Shown: positions 34,546-43,808, counted from the first letter of the stretch. The stretch: DNA of 54,872 nt from Actinomycetes bacterium (GCA_024276425.1 JAJRXF010000196.1:1-54872); one strand, 5' to 3'. The notes: a model not told the origin generated them from the letters alone. Made by a program: numbers and translations.

Positions 34546-35223
34546 CTAGGAGCCCTCGCCCCCGGCCTTGACCACCAGGCTGGACCGATCAGGATCACAA
34601 GCAAAGGACTCTTCGGTCCAGGTAGCAAGAAACGCTTCCAGTTCGACAGCGGCGGTGGCCCATGTAACCGAGTCGTCGGCACTCGTCGTGGCAAAAACCA
34701 GCCCAGCTAGACCGTCGTCTTGAAAAAGCCCCGCACCGGAGTCCCCTGGTCGAGTGATTCCGTTGAGTTGGAAGCCAGCACGAGTCGAACGTCCAGTCCC
34801 ACCGATCTCCGCCACATCCAGGTTGAGTGCCCGCTCGACCGTAACCCGACGTGGGCCGGATCGAGTTTGGACCACTGCCAAGGCTCCGACCTCAAGTTCA
34901 ACAAAGCGGACCGGTAGCAGCCCGTCGTCGGTGGAAGACAACAAGGCGAGATCTCGGGCGGCATCGATGGCTAGCACCGTGGCTGGGCGTGATCCGCCTC
35001 CGATCAGGCCGATCTCAACCGCTGTCGAGCCCATGATGACATGAGCCGCCGTCAACACCTTGCCCTGGCCAACACCAACTCCTGTTCCGGTCGTCGCCGA
35101 GGCATCACCACACGCGCTCGTGGTGATGGCATAGACGCGAGCATCCGAAGTGTCCTGACTCCTAGGCGATCCACATCCGGACACGACCCCGGCGCCAACA
35201 AGCACGCCTAGCATGACCACCAT
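34546..35223 (-). CDS. Trypsin-like serine protease, lipoprotein
   Basis: 225 residues from ATG 35223. The signal with lipobox (VLVGAGVVSGCG) anchors it to the outer face of the membrane. The chymotrypsin-fold triad is visible: His in KVLTAAHVIM, Asp in DAARDLALLSS, Ser in GITRPGDSGAGLF. Length fits a minimal protease. Longer in-frame starts to 35448 overlap the divergent gene and look non-coding. Its start codon region overlaps that of the plus-strand gene at 35213 (CATG), so transcription must begin inside each other's coding sequence. Confidence 0.85.
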   Translation of the reverse strand: MVVMLGVLVGAGVVSGCGSPRSQDTSDARVYAITTSACGDASATTGTGVGVGQGKVLTAAHVIMGSTAVEIGLIGGGSRPATVLAIDAARDLALLSSTDDGLLPVRFVELEVGALAVVQTRSGPRRVTVERALNLDVAEIGGTGRSTRAGFQLNGITRPGDSGAGLFQDDGLAGLVFATTSADDSVTWATAAVELEAFLATWTEESFACDPDRSSLVVKAGGEGS

Positions 35224-35683
35224 GAGACGACGCGTCCTGCTCCGGTCGATCCAACGGTTTCTTCGCCCCGAGGAAACCTTGGAGCATGCCGCCCAGGTTT
35301 GGCAACGACACCGACTCATGATTCCTTTCTCCCTCGCCGCTTTCGTTCTGCTCACCAGTATCGCGGCTATAAGCGGCTTTGGGGGCGTCATAGTCCCGGT
35401 TGGCCTTGGGGCGGCAGGCGCGGCCATTGCAGGATCGGCAACAACCACCTACACCATTGTTGTGTTAACGAATCGCAACCTGGTTCTACTCAGGGGCAGT
35501 CGAATCCGGGTGGTCGCCGTCGGACCTTTCGACCGCTTGCCGACCGAGACTGTAGTAAGACGTTCCGGTGGCACATTGCTGATTTCGGATTGGGAAATCG
35601 GATCTCGGTCCTACAGCGCGACCAAAACTCATGAACGGGAGCTTTTGGCCATGCAACAGCGAGGGGAACATCGCGAGGTGTAG
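35213..35683 (+). CDS. Membrane protein with PH-like domain
   Basis: 156 residues: a basic N-terminus (MRRRVLLRSIQRFLRPEE), two membrane segments (LMIPFSLAAFVLLTSIAAI and GLGAAGAAIAGSATTTYTIV), then a bPH-type segment, VLTNRNLVLLRGSRIRVVAV, typical of small actinobacterial membrane PH-domain proteins. No known role. Starts at ATG 35213 or ATG 35222, head-to-head with the protease gene. A strong hairpin follows the stop. Confidence 0.72.
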   Translation: MTTMRRRVLLRSIQRFLRPEETLEHAAQVWQRHRLMIPFSLAAFVLLTSIAAISGFGGVIVPVGLGAAGAAIAGSATTTYTIVVLTNRNLVLLRGSRIRVVAVGPFDRLPTETVVRRSGGTLLISDWEIGSRSYSATKTHERELLAMQQRGEHREV

Positions 35684-35706
35684 GCAACTGCATCTGACCC
35701 AGACCA

Positions 35707-35744
35707 CCAAGGGTGCGCGACGCGAAAGCGCGGCGCACCCTTGG
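35707..35744. terminator. Strong bidirectional terminator-like hairpin
   Basis: CCAAGGGTGCGC (35707-35718) pairs perfectly with GCGCACCCTTGG (35733-35744), with a second CGC-GAAA-GCG stem in the loop. It lies between the converging PH-domain gene (ends 35683) and dctP (ends 35779). No U-tract follows on either side, so it may stop transcripts with Rho or protect 3' ends. Confidence 0.75.
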
Positions 35745-35778
35745 CCGACAGGTCTTGCCCGACTTCAGGCCAAGGTTG

Positions 35779-37005
35779 CTACGCGGTCTGCTGGTTCAGG
35801 TAGGACCGTTCGGCCAAACCATGCCATTCCGCTACTCCGTCTCGGTACTGACGCCATGGACCGAGAATCTCGGCAAACTTTCCGTCCTCGGCGGCGATTC
35901 CATCAAGAACCGACTCGGTCTCAGTCTTGAACGCTTCCATGAGTTCGGGTGAGAACTCACGAATCTCGGCAAATCCCTTAACCGTCTGAAGGGCCTCGGG
36001 ATTCAGCACGTCATACTTGGCCACGGTCCGAGCGTGGGCATAGGCTGCAGCATTCTCGATCGCAGCCTGGTACTGAGCCGGAAGGTCGTTCCATTTGTCC
36101 AATGGAATCTGGACCTCAAGCGTCGTTCCCGGTTCCCACCAGCCTGGGTGGTAGTAGAACAACTGGCTACCCAACTCATCTAGACCCAAGATGAGATCAT
36201 CGACCGGGCCGACGAACTCCGCAGCGTCGATGGCACCGGTCTCAATGGAGGTGAGGATTTCGCCGCCGGCAATGGACACCTGCTCGCCACCAAGATTGGT
36301 AATGACCTGGCCCGCGAGACCAGGAATGCGCATCTTTAGTCCTTGGAGGTCGGCAACGGTGTTGATCTCCTTTGTAAACCAACCGCCCATCTGGCAGCCC
36401 GTACCGCCAGCAGGGAATGTAATAGTTCCGTGCTCTTCGGCATAGAAGGCGTTGAGAATCTCAAGTCCGCCTCCCTCATAGAGCCAGGCGTTGTGCTGGC
36501 GCTGGGTAAGACCAAAGGGAACGGCGGTGGCGAACTGTTGAACCGGGCTTAGACCAACATAGTAATAAGAGGCGGTGTGACCCATGTCCATGCCACCGTC
36601 TCGAACGGTCGGCAACACATCAAGGCCGCCAACGATTTCGCCCGCTGGCCGGGCATTAATTTTGAATTTCCCGCCCGTGAGGCGGGAAACCTCATCGGCG
36701 AAAATTTCGGCGGCACCAAAGATGGTTACCAGGGCTGTGGGCCAACTCGTTCCCATCTCCCACTCAAGTTCGGGGGCATCCTGGTTGAGGGTGACGGTTT
36801 CGCCTTCGGAGTCACCTCCACCGTCGGTGTCTGCACCACTGTCTGCGCCTTCACCAGTGTCACCTCCACCAGCGGCGTCACCGACTGAGTCGCCGCCCGA
36901 GCATGCCGCCAAGATGGTTGCACTGGCAGCCATGCCAGCAACGCCAACTCCGGCCTTGCCCAGGAATGAGCGACGGTTTAGGACATTGTCTTCTTCGGTT
37001 GTCAT
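35779..37005 (-). CDS. dctP: TRAP transporter substrate-binding protein
   Basis: 408 residues. A Tat-type lipoprotein signal (NRRSFLGKAGVGVAG with lipobox LAAC) is followed by a Gly/Asp/Ser-rich linker and the DctP-type fold: TSWPTALVTIFGAAEIFADE, GGKFKINARPAGEIVGGLDV, GLKMRIPGLAGQVITNLGGE and GAIDAAEFVGPVDDLILGL. The Arg in KMRIPG is the conserved carboxylate-binding residue of the family, so the ligand is an organic acid. Start ATG 37005; an ATG two codons upstream is alternative. It lies downstream of dctM on the same strand, ligand unknown but plausibly an aromatic acid by neighbours. Confidence 0.9.
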   Translation of the reverse strand: MTTEEDNVLNRRSFLGKAGVGVAGMAASATILAACSGGDSVGDAAGGGDTGEGADSGADTDGGGDSEGETVTLNQDAPELEWEMGTSWPTALVTIFGAAEIFADEVSRLTGGKFKINARPAGEIVGGLDVLPTVRDGGMDMGHTASYYYVGLSPVQQFATAVPFGLTQRQHNAWLYEGGGLEILNAFYAEEHGTITFPAGGTGCQMGGWFTKEINTVADLQGLKMRIPGLAGQVITNLGGEQVSIAGGEILTSIETGAIDAAEFVGPVDDLILGLDELGSQLFYYHPGWWEPGTTLEVQIPLDKWNDLPAQYQAAIENAAAYAHARTVAKYDVLNPEALQTVKGFAEIREFSPELMEAFKTETESVLDGIAAEDGKFAEILGPWRQYRDGVAEWHGLAERSYLNQQTA

Positions 37006-37054
37006 GGGCACTCTCCCGTATTTGGTTATGACAATTGGTTTTTGGTTTTGCTGA

Positions 37055-37093
37055 GCGATTGATCTGGGCGATTGATCTGAGCGATTGATCTGA
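37055..37093 (-). repeat. 13-bp triple tandem repeat in the dctM-dctP spacer
   Basis: Three adjacent units GCGATTGATCTGG/A at 37055-37067, 37068-37080 and 37081-37093, one base different in the first. They lie in the 107-bp gap between the dctM stop (37113) and dctP start. They could bind a regulator or form part of differential expression of the binding protein; slippage alone is also possible. Confidence 0.9.
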
Positions 37094-37112
37094 ATAGTAA
37101 ACGGCCTGATAG

Positions 37113-38663
37113 TCAGCCGGCGGTCGAAAAGAGTTCCCAGGAGAACCTGGTGATCCCAGGAAAGAGTCCAAGTAGGACAAGGGCTACCCCTTGTAGAACC
37201 ATGAAGGGAATGGCTCCCTTGTGAATATCGGCTGTCTTCACTTCGGGTGGGGCGACACTTTGCAAGTAGAACAGTGAGAACCCCACGGGTGGTGAAATAA
37301 AGGCCATGTTGAGGTTGACGGCCATCAACACGCTGAACCAGATCTTGTCGAAGTTCGTGAACTCAAGGACCTCCATGGCCGGGACAAAGATCGGGACAAC
37401 GATGAACGTGATCTCCAGGAACTCTAAGTTAATTCCCAACAAGAACACCGCGACCATGGCCACCAGAACAAACCCGGCCTTTCCTCCACCAATGGAGGAC
37501 AACCAGGCGCCCATCTGATCCGAGCCACCCAACTGGAAGAACATGAGGCTGAAGAAGGTTGAGGAGAACAGCAAGGTCATGACCAAGATGGTGATATTGG
37601 CTGTTGAGCGGCCAGCTTCGGCCATCGCCTTACCCGTCAAGCGCCACTTTGGGGTGATATGTTGGGCTCCCTCGTTGATGAGTATCCGGTCGAAAACCCA
37701 GTTCAGTACCCCAATGAGCAGGGCTCCAAATACTCCAACCGCTCCCGACTCCGACGGGGTGGCTACCCCTCGAAAGATCGAAACTAGAACCCCTGTAATT
37801 AGGGCCAAGACCGGCACAATGGCCACCAGACCTTCGGTTGCCAGCATCTTCCCGAAAAGGCCGACAACCAAGGCAATTACGAAGGTGATGAGGAAGGCGT
37901 ACAACGCGACGTTGGCACTGATTAGCAACGTCACGAGGGCAACGACTCCACCAAGCAAAGCAGCAATCTGCAGTGACGCCTTGAGGCCTGGATTACCGCT
38001 CAGTTGACGTTCCGCAAGCGGCATGGTTGGGCCAACATTTGGCTTGAAGAACGAGATACCCAACACATAGAGCACATAAAGCCCAGACAGAAGGAGCCCA
38101 GGAATCAGAGCCCCGGCGAACAGCCCGAGGATGCCGACGCCGATCTGTTGGGCCAACAAGATCAATACAATACTTGGGGGCAAAAGCTGGGCCAGGGTTC
38201 CCGAGGCAATGATGGCACCCGTGGCCAGTTTGTGGTCATAGCCGAGACGCACCATGGCTGGCAGCGACAAGAGGCCCATAACAATCACCGTCGCGGCCAC
38301 CACTCCAGTGGCAGCAGCCAACAGGGTTCCAACAACAATCACCGCAGCAGCGACACCACCACGAAGTGGTCCCATGATCATGCCGAATGCGTTCAGGAGT
38401 CTTTCCGCCACGCCGGATCGTTCCAGCACCGCACCCATGAGCACGAACAACGGAACGGCAAGCAGTTCGGGGTTCTCCAGGGTGCCCGCCCAACGCAGAG
38501 GCAGGCCGCCCAGGGTGTTTGGGTCAAAGGTGTCAGTCAGATCACCAATGAAGGCAAACATGGTGGCGGTCGAGGCGAAGGAAAAGGCAACATTGTAGCC
38601 CACCAGAATCATCACCATGAAGACGGCGAACATCACCAACGAAAGAAAAACTCCGAGGTCCAT
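37113..38663 (-). CDS. dctM: TRAP transporter large permease
   Basis: 516 residues with about 12-14 hydrophobic segments, the DctM family: FVLMGAVLERSGVAERLLNA, TPSESGAVGVFGALLIGVLN and FISPPVGFSLFYLQSVAPPE. It forms the ion-coupled (Na+ or H+) permease with DctQ and takes substrate from DctP. Starts at ATG 38663, 5 bp after the dctQ stop. It is longer than the typical 430 residues, as in the large-permease subgroup with C4-dicarboxylate-like or unknown acids. Confidence 0.92.
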   Translation of the reverse strand: MDLGVFLSLVMFAVFMVMILVGYNVAFSFASTATMFAFIGDLTDTFDPNTLGGLPLRWAGTLENPELLAVPLFVLMGAVLERSGVAERLLNAFGMIMGPLRGGVAAAVIVVGTLLAAATGVVAATVIVMGLLSLPAMVRLGYDHKLATGAIIASGTLAQLLPPSIVLILLAQQIGVGILGLFAGALIPGLLLSGLYVLYVLGISFFKPNVGPTMPLAERQLSGNPGLKASLQIAALLGGVVALVTLLISANVALYAFLITFVIALVVGLFGKMLATEGLVAIVPVLALITGVLVSIFRGVATPSESGAVGVFGALLIGVLNWVFDRILINEGAQHITPKWRLTGKAMAEAGRSTANITILVMTLLFSSTFFSLMFFQLGGSDQMGAWLSSIGGGKAGFVLVAMVAVFLLGINLEFLEITFIVVPIFVPAMEVLEFTNFDKIWFSVLMAVNLNMAFISPPVGFSLFYLQSVAPPEVKTADIHKGAIPFMVLQGVALVLLGLFPGITRFSWELFSTAG

Positions 38664-38668
38664 GGTCT

Positions 38669-39481
38669 TTATTCCACCCTCAGCGGTGTATCGGATTCCA
38701 CCAGTTGACCAAGATCGTCCTCGCCTACCATGATGAATCCCGTCTTAATCGTTTCGGCCAGGACCTGCAGACCCCACATGAAGAAGGCCACCACAATGAA
38801 GGCCTGAATCGGTCCAACCGGCAACTGGGATGCATCACCAGATTTCTCCCAAGTTTCCCAAACCTTCCAACCCGAAGGCCAAGTCCCTGACCGCTTTTGA
38901 CCCAGAGACGTGCCGGCAAAGCCCCGTAAAAGTCGGAAGCCCATCACGACAAAGGGCAATAACAAAAAGCAGTGAAGGACAAAGTCGAGCCACGCCTTTG
39001 TCCTCTTGGGAAAGTTGGCCCACCAAAAGTCGATTCGTGGGTTGATTCCAGCTCGAACACCATAATTCACGCCGAGAAGGAAGATCATTCCAAAGGTCAT
39101 CCACGCCATCGACGTGGTCTCTCCAAACAGAATGTCGCTCTCGAAGTAGGAGTTCGCATAGCGAGTGACCACGTTGAAGAATTGGAGGGCAAATACCAGC
39201 CAGGCGAGGCGCCACACAATCGCCGCTGTCAGGTCAGAAACGCGTTCGATTCCGTGCCGAACCTTGTCGAGGGCCGAGAACGAAAAAGACAGGGCAATGA
39301 CCACAAGAATGATTAGCCATTGCCAGGTCATGTTGGCCAGTAAGAACTCACTTCCGACCAGAGTCAGAGCCACTGCACTCAGCCCATAGATGGCCGCCAC
39401 CCAGCCAAGCGGGTGAATCCGGGTCAACCAGGCCGGGCCTGGGCGAGGCTGGTCAAGAGATTCGGTTTTTGTAGCTGTCAT
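38669..39481 (-). CDS. dctQ: TRAP transporter small permease
   Basis: 270 residues, longer than the common 160-200. Membrane segments include WQWLIILVVIALSFSFSAL, TSMAWMTFGMIFLLGVNYGV and WLDFVLHCFLLLPFVVMGF, with the DctQ core NPRIDFWWANFPKRTKAWLD. It heads the dctQ-dctM-dctP operon and is divergent from ligU, from which it is separated by 313 bp. Confidence 0.87.
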   Translation of the reverse strand: MTATKTESLDQPRPGPAWLTRIHPLGWVAAIYGLSAVALTLVGSEFLLANMTWQWLIILVVIALSFSFSALDKVRHGIERVSDLTAAIVWRLAWLVFALQFFNVVTRYANSYFESDILFGETTSMAWMTFGMIFLLGVNYGVRAGINPRIDFWWANFPKRTKAWLDFVLHCFLLLPFVVMGFRLLRGFAGTSLGQKRSGTWPSGWKVWETWEKSGDASQLPVGPIQAFIVVAFFMWGLQVLAETIKTGFIMVGEDDLGQLVESDTPLRVE

Positions 39482-39794
39482 CCGTCCCTCGAACGTGTGA
39501 GCGTGTGATACCGAGCCGCCACCCTAGTGCGACATCCGTCACTTGGAAAGGGGCACTCCGGGTTGGAACGGTGCAGTCGGTTGATTGCGAAGGAAGCCTT
39601 TGCGTTCCACGGAGCGCCGCGAACCGGGTACTGCCGCTCCAGGAAGCGAAAAAGGGAGGGGTTGACGCCTCATGCAAGGCGTGGGCCAAATCAAGCGGCG
39701 GGGCGACAAAAAAGATCTTAACTGGAGGGTCCAAACCATCACCTTCGAAAGGCTTCGAAGGGCACTGCCTCCAGTCTCCCTAGACTTGGGCCCT
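39482..39794. promoter_or_regulatory. Divergent intergenic region between dctQ and ligU
   Basis: 313 bp without a convincing gene. It must hold the promoters of the TRAP operon and of ligU-ligI. The clearest element is a perfect inverted repeat, CCTTCGAA-AGGC-TTCGAAGG (39742-39761), 33 bp upstream of the ligU start, a candidate operator or leader hairpin. The in-frame extension of ligU to 39672 overlaps this repeat and is not accepted. Confidence 0.5.
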
Positions 39795-40886
39795 ATGACG
39801 CAACCGTCCGCTAGCCACGGTGGCACCCCGCTCATGCTGATGCGAGGCGGAACTTCCAAGGGCCTGTTCTTCCTGGCCAAGGACGTGCCAGCCGACCCCG
39901 AAGCACGAGATCATCTCCTACTCTCTCTTATGGGGTCACCGGATCCTCGCCAAATTGACGGTCTCGGAGGAGCCAACCCGCTCACCAGCAAGGTTGCCAT
40001 AGTTGACAAGAGCAGCGAACCAGAGGCCGACATCAACTACCTGTTCCTCCAGGTCGCGGTAGATGAGGCCTTGGTCAGCGACCGCCAGAACTGCGGCAAT
40101 ATGGTGGCAGCGGTTGCCCCCTTTGCCTTGGAGCGCGGCCTCCTTGACATCCCCGCTAAAGCCAGTCAGGTCACAATCCGCATCCGGTTGCTGAACACCG
40201 GAGGCTTCGCCCGCGCCACGGTCCTCGTCCGGGACGGCCGGGTTTGTTATGAAGGCTCCACCACCATCGCTGGGGTTCCCGGCACCGCCGCCCCCATTGG
40301 CCTCGATTTCAGCGACACGGTCGGCTCTAGTTGCGGCTCCCTGCTACCCAGCGGATCACCCATCGATGAGATCGCCGGAGTCCCGGTCACCATGATCGAC
40401 AATGGCATGCCCGTCGTTCTTCTACGAGCTGTCGATCTGGGCATTACGGGCCACGAAACCCCGGCAGAACTCGACGCCAACATCGAAGTCAAGGCAAGGG
40501 TCGAGTCCATTAGGCTCCAGGCGGGGATGGCCATGAACCTTGGTGATGTTGGGGCTACCACCGTTCCGAAAATGACCATAGTTTCTGCCTCCCAGCGTGG
40601 AGCCCACCTCAACACCCGAACCTTCATCCCCCACCGCTGCCATCAAGCCATTGGGGTATTAGGTGCCGTTTCGGTCGCCACGGCCATCCAAATTCCCGAC
40701 ACCATCGCCAGCCGTGTCGCTGGCCCGACCCAGGACGACACCATCAGCCTTGAGCATCCAACCGGCCAGTTCCTGGCCAAGGTCTCGGTGTCACTAGAGG
40801 GAGGGTCCATTCACGTTGAGCGCTCCGGTATCGTCCGAACCGCTCGCAAAATCATGGACGGCATCGCCTTCCCGAGAGAGATCTAG
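39795..40886 (+). CDS. ligU: 4-oxalomesaconate tautomerase (PrpF family)
   Basis: 363 residues of the PrpF/LigU/GalD isomerase fold: LMLMRGGTSKGLFFLAKDVP near the N-terminus, IDGLGGANPLTSKVAIVDKS, and RQNCGNMVAAVAPFALERGL, the Cys serving as catalytic base in this family. It interconverts double-bond isomers of 4-oxalomesaconate in the protocatechuate 4,5-cleavage or gallate pathway. PrpF aconitate isomerases are close relatives, but the directly following LigI-like gene and the ligKJC cluster 10 kb away favour LigU/GalD. ATG 39795 is preferred over the upstream extension. Confidence 0.82.
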   Translation: MTQPSASHGGTPLMLMRGGTSKGLFFLAKDVPADPEARDHLLLSLMGSPDPRQIDGLGGANPLTSKVAIVDKSSEPEADINYLFLQVAVDEALVSDRQNCGNMVAAVAPFALERGLLDIPAKASQVTIRIRLLNTGGFARATVLVRDGRVCYEGSTTIAGVPGTAAPIGLDFSDTVGSSCGSLLPSGSPIDEIAGVPVTMIDNGMPVVLLRAVDLGITGHETPAELDANIEVKARVESIRLQAGMAMNLGDVGATTVPKMTIVSASQRGAHLNTRTFIPHRCHQAIGVLGAVSVATAIQIPDTIASRVAGPTQDDTISLEHPTGQFLAKVSVSLEGGSIHVERSGIVRTARKIMDGIAFPREI

Positions 40887-40889
40887 ACC

Positions 40890-41804
40890 GTGGCTACACA
40901 CAACCCGCCCCATGCGTTTCCGCCCGAACCGACCGTGGCTGGACCCATTCCCAACCCGTCGGGGCCACAAGCCTTTACCCCGCCGCCCCTGGCCTGTGAC
41001 GCCCATTGCCACATCTTTGGACCCTCAAGCGCCTTTGCCTTCTCCCCCACCCGCACCTACACCCCGCCCGACTCCGGTATCGACCAATTCGAAGACCTGC
41101 AACAAACCCTCGGACTAGAACGAGCCGTCTTTGTCCAAGCCAGTTGTCATGGCACCGACAACTCAGCCATGGTCAATGCACTTCGGCGCGGTAACGGTCG
41201 TTATGCCGGGGTGGCGATGATCGATGAGACCTTTACCGACCAGGACCTGGACGCGCTCCACCGAGATGGGGTTCGCGGTATCCGGTTTAACTTTGTAGCT
41301 CATCTGGGTGGAGCACCCGACATCGAAACCTTTTGGCTACTCGTGCACCGAGTCGCCAAGCGAGACTGGCATGTGGTCCTACATTTCGATGCCAAGGATC
41401 TTCCGTCCTATGCCGACCTACTGGCGAGCATGCCGGTTCCCTACATCATTGATCATATGGCCAGGGTTCCAGCCAACGCGGGGATCGACCAGGCCCCATT
41501 CCAATCCCTTCTGGAGTTGCTTACTAGGGATCGGAATTGTTGGGTCAAGATCTCTTGCGCCGAACGACTAACCGAGGGCAAATCCGAACCCTATGACGAC
41601 GTTGTTCCCTTCGCTCGGGCTCTGATTGAGGCGGCTCCGCGACGCATACTGTGGGGTACCGATTGGCCTCACCCAAACCTTTCCACCATGCCCGATGAGG
41701 GCAGATTGCTGGATCTTCTCGCCCGCTTTGCTCCCGACCCCAAGACGCGCAACACCATCCTGGTCGACAATCCAGCCAGGCTGTATGATTTCACCTCCAG
41801 CTAA
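40890..41804 (+). CDS. ligI: 2-pyrone-4,6-dicarboxylate lactonase-like amidohydrolase
   Basis: 304 residues of the amidohydrolase-2 family: ACDAHCHIFGPSS (HxH site), VFVQASCHGTDNSAMVNALR, VRGIRFNFVAHLGG, and ILWGTDWPHPNLS (metal/catalytic Asp), ending NPARLYDF. This pattern is close to LigI, which hydrolyses 2-pyrone-4,6-dicarboxylate to 4-oxalomesaconate, the substrate of the LigU product next door. GTG 40890 follows ligU by 3 bp. The last 20 bp overlap the MFS gene. Confidence 0.83.
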   Translation: MATHNPPHAFPPEPTVAGPIPNPSGPQAFTPPPLACDAHCHIFGPSSAFAFSPTRTYTPPDSGIDQFEDLQQTLGLERAVFVQASCHGTDNSAMVNALRRGNGRYAGVAMIDETFTDQDLDALHRDGVRGIRFNFVAHLGGAPDIETFWLLVHRVAKRDWHVVLHFDAKDLPSYADLLASMPVPYIIDHMARVPANAGIDQAPFQSLLELLTRDRNCWVKISCAERLTEGKSEPYDDVVPFARALIEAAPRRILWGTDWPHPNLSTMPDEGRLLDLLARFAPDPKTRNTILVDNPARLYDFTSS

Positions 41805-42975
41805 GCCACCACTCTGGTTCATTTTCTCAGTCACAGTCACAGGAATTCTGGCCAATACTCTCCTCAGCCCGAACATCCCCGACATTCTGTCCGACCTGGG
41901 CCAGAGCCAGGCGATGGCCGGTCGCCTGGTCGCCAGTGCCGCCTTACCCGGAGTCTTCGTGGCCCCACTAATCGGGATCGCAGCCGACCGAATCGGCAGG
42001 CGCCGAGTGTTGCTTCCTTGCTTGGTGCTTTTTGGCCTCGCTGGTCTCGGTACCGCAGTTGCCCCAACTTTTGGTTGGCTTCTTGGTATCCGAATCGCAC
42101 AAGGAATCGGCGGTGCGGGCCTAATAAATCTGGTGGTCGTCATGATTGGCGATCACTGGAGCGGGGAGGAACGCACCGCCCTGATAGGCCGCAACTCGGC
42201 CGTCCTCACCTTGTGTCTGGCCTTGGTTCCGTCCTTCTCAGGGATCATGGCCGAACTTACCAACTGGCGTTGGTCACTTGCAGTTTCCGTTTTGGCCCTT
42301 CCGGTGGCCGCCGTGGGCTATCGAGTTCTCCCCGCGGTCACTCTCTCATCGGAGCGTACGGTCCGTGATCAACTCCACCAAAGCGCGCGAGCCATTCGCC
42401 AACCATTGTTGCTTGCCATCATGGCCTCGTCATTCGTGCTATTTATGGTGATCTTCGGAGTTTTCCTGACCGTCTTGCCCGTCCACCTCAAGCAGGATTT
42501 CGACCTCGGACCCGGGCTTCGCGGCATCGTTTTGTCGACGCCAGCCATTGGATCAACACTGGCTGCTTTCAACCTCGGACGGATTCGATCGCGATTTCGG
42601 ATTCGGTCTGTGCTCGTCGGCGCCGGGATCTTCATATCACTAGCAGCGCTCGGTATTGGTCTAGCTCCAACGATTGCCGTCGTGGTGGCCTTCCTCATCA
42701 TGTATGGATTGGGCGATGGCTTGACGATCTCAACCCTTCAGGACGCAACAGCCAGTGCCGCCCCAGACGGTCAGCGGGCATCGATGATGGCTGGCTTTGT
42801 CTCCGCCACCAGGCTGGGTCAAACCCTGGGACCCCTTGCGGCGGCCGCCGTCTTTACCGCCACCTCAACCACCACCGCTACGATGGCTGGCGCTGCCCTG
42901 TTCGCCCTCGTGACAATCGGATTCTTGTTCGGCCCGATTGATGAGGCACATATCGAGCGCTCGGCTAAGGCTTAA
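41785..42975 (+). CDS. MFS transporter
   Basis: 396 residues and about 12 membrane segments. The loop 2-3 motif is GIAADRIGRRRVLLPCLVLF and the first half carries IAQGIGGAGLINLVVVMIG. Closest pattern is the drug/sugar-like MFS of unknown substrate. ATG 41785 lies inside the ligI 3' end (overlap 20 bp), so it is coupled to ligU-ligI and may move an intermediate or aromatic acid of the pathway. Its end overlaps the convergent F420 enzyme by 4 bp. Confidence 0.87.
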   Translation: MISPPAKPPLWFIFSVTVTGILANTLLSPNIPDILSDLGQSQAMAGRLVASAALPGVFVAPLIGIAADRIGRRRVLLPCLVLFGLAGLGTAVAPTFGWLLGIRIAQGIGGAGLINLVVVMIGDHWSGEERTALIGRNSAVLTLCLALVPSFSGIMAELTNWRWSLAVSVLALPVAAVGYRVLPAVTLSSERTVRDQLHQSARAIRQPLLLAIMASSFVLFMVIFGVFLTVLPVHLKQDFDLGPGLRGIVLSTPAIGSTLAAFNLGRIRSRFRIRSVLVGAGIFISLAALGIGLAPTIAVVVAFLIMYGLGDGLTISTLQDATASAAPDGQRASMMAGFVSATRLGQTLGPLAAAAVFTATSTTTATMAGAALFALVTIGFLFGPIDEAHIERSAKA

Positions 42976-43808
42976 CCGGCCAGGACCTCGGCCAGATCGG
43001 TAACCGAGCTGGCACGATAGGGGTCTCGCATAGAGAACACCACCAGATCTACTCCGGCTCGTCCAAACTCTTCGGCTTGGCTGGCTAGCCGGGTCAAGTC
43101 ACTGTCTTGGGCGAGAGCCAGATGAATCGAGCGCCGAATTTCGGCCGGTTCTCGCCCAATCTCGAGGCAATAGGCATCGACGACATCGCTCAACTCCTTC
43201 CACGCCCCCGTATCGACAGGAAAGGTCATGTCCCAATGGTCGGCGAAACGAGCAACCGTTCTTAGCATTCGCTTCTTGCCCTTGGCCCCAATGACAAGAG
43301 GAATTGACTCTTGTACCGGTTTGGGTTCACAACGGGCATTGCTCAACTGATAGTAGTGGCCATCAAAATCGGTGTGTTCTTGACTCAGGAGCGAGGCAAT
43401 AACTTCCACCCCCTCATCGAATCGGTCGCAGCGCTGCTTGAGGGTTCCTAGTTCGATGCCATAGGCGTCGGACTCCGGCTCCATCCAGCCCGCCCCTAAA
43501 CCCAAGTTGAATCGGCCCCCCGAAATGTGGTCGACGGTTACCGCCATGTTGGCCGTCACAGCCGGGTGCCGATAGTGCATGCCATTGACCATGGATCCGA
43601 TGCGGATGCGGGACGTGGCCTGAGCCAGCGCCGCCAGCATGGTCCAACCTTCCAGGCAGGTGCCATCCAGGGGTTCGGTCAGAGGATAAAAGTGATCAAA
43701 GTTCCATGCGGACTCATAAACCTCGGCCTCATCTGCCGCCAACCAAACGTCCAAGTAGTCCTGCCAGCTTCCGTGTTGGGGAGGAGTTTTGATTGCGTAT
43801 TCGACCAT
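42972..43808 (-). CDS. LLM-class F420-dependent oxidoreductase
   Basis: 278 residues, luciferase-like barrel: WNFDHFYPLTEPLDGTCLEG, SRIRIGSMVNGMHYRHPAVT, GRFNLGLGAGWMEPESDAYG and VIGAKGKKRMLRTVARFADH, the common pattern of actinobacterial F420-dependent enzymes. Start at ATG 43808 (MVEYAIKTPPQ). Substrate unknown; its presence inside the aromatic region may be incidental. Transcribed after the APC permease, 44 bp apart. Confidence 0.87.
   Translation of the reverse strand: MVEYAIKTPPQHGSWQDYLDVWLAADEAEVYESAWNFDHFYPLTEPLDGTCLEGWTMLAALAQATSRIRIGSMVNGMHYRHPAVTANMAVTVDHISGGRFNLGLGAGWMEPESDAYGIELGTLKQRCDRFDEGVEVIASLLSQEHTDFDGHYYQLSNARCEPKPVQESIPLVIGAKGKKRMLRTVARFADHWDMTFPVDTGAWKELSDVVDAYCLEIGREPAEIRRSIHLALAQDSDLTRLASQAEEFGRAGVDLVVFSMRDPYRASSVTDLAEVLAG

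Noticed and set aside
34546-35448. Long version of the serine protease starting at 35448
   Set aside because: The first 75 codons overlap the PH-domain gene on the other strand and lack a signal; ATG 35223 gives a normal lipoprotein signal.
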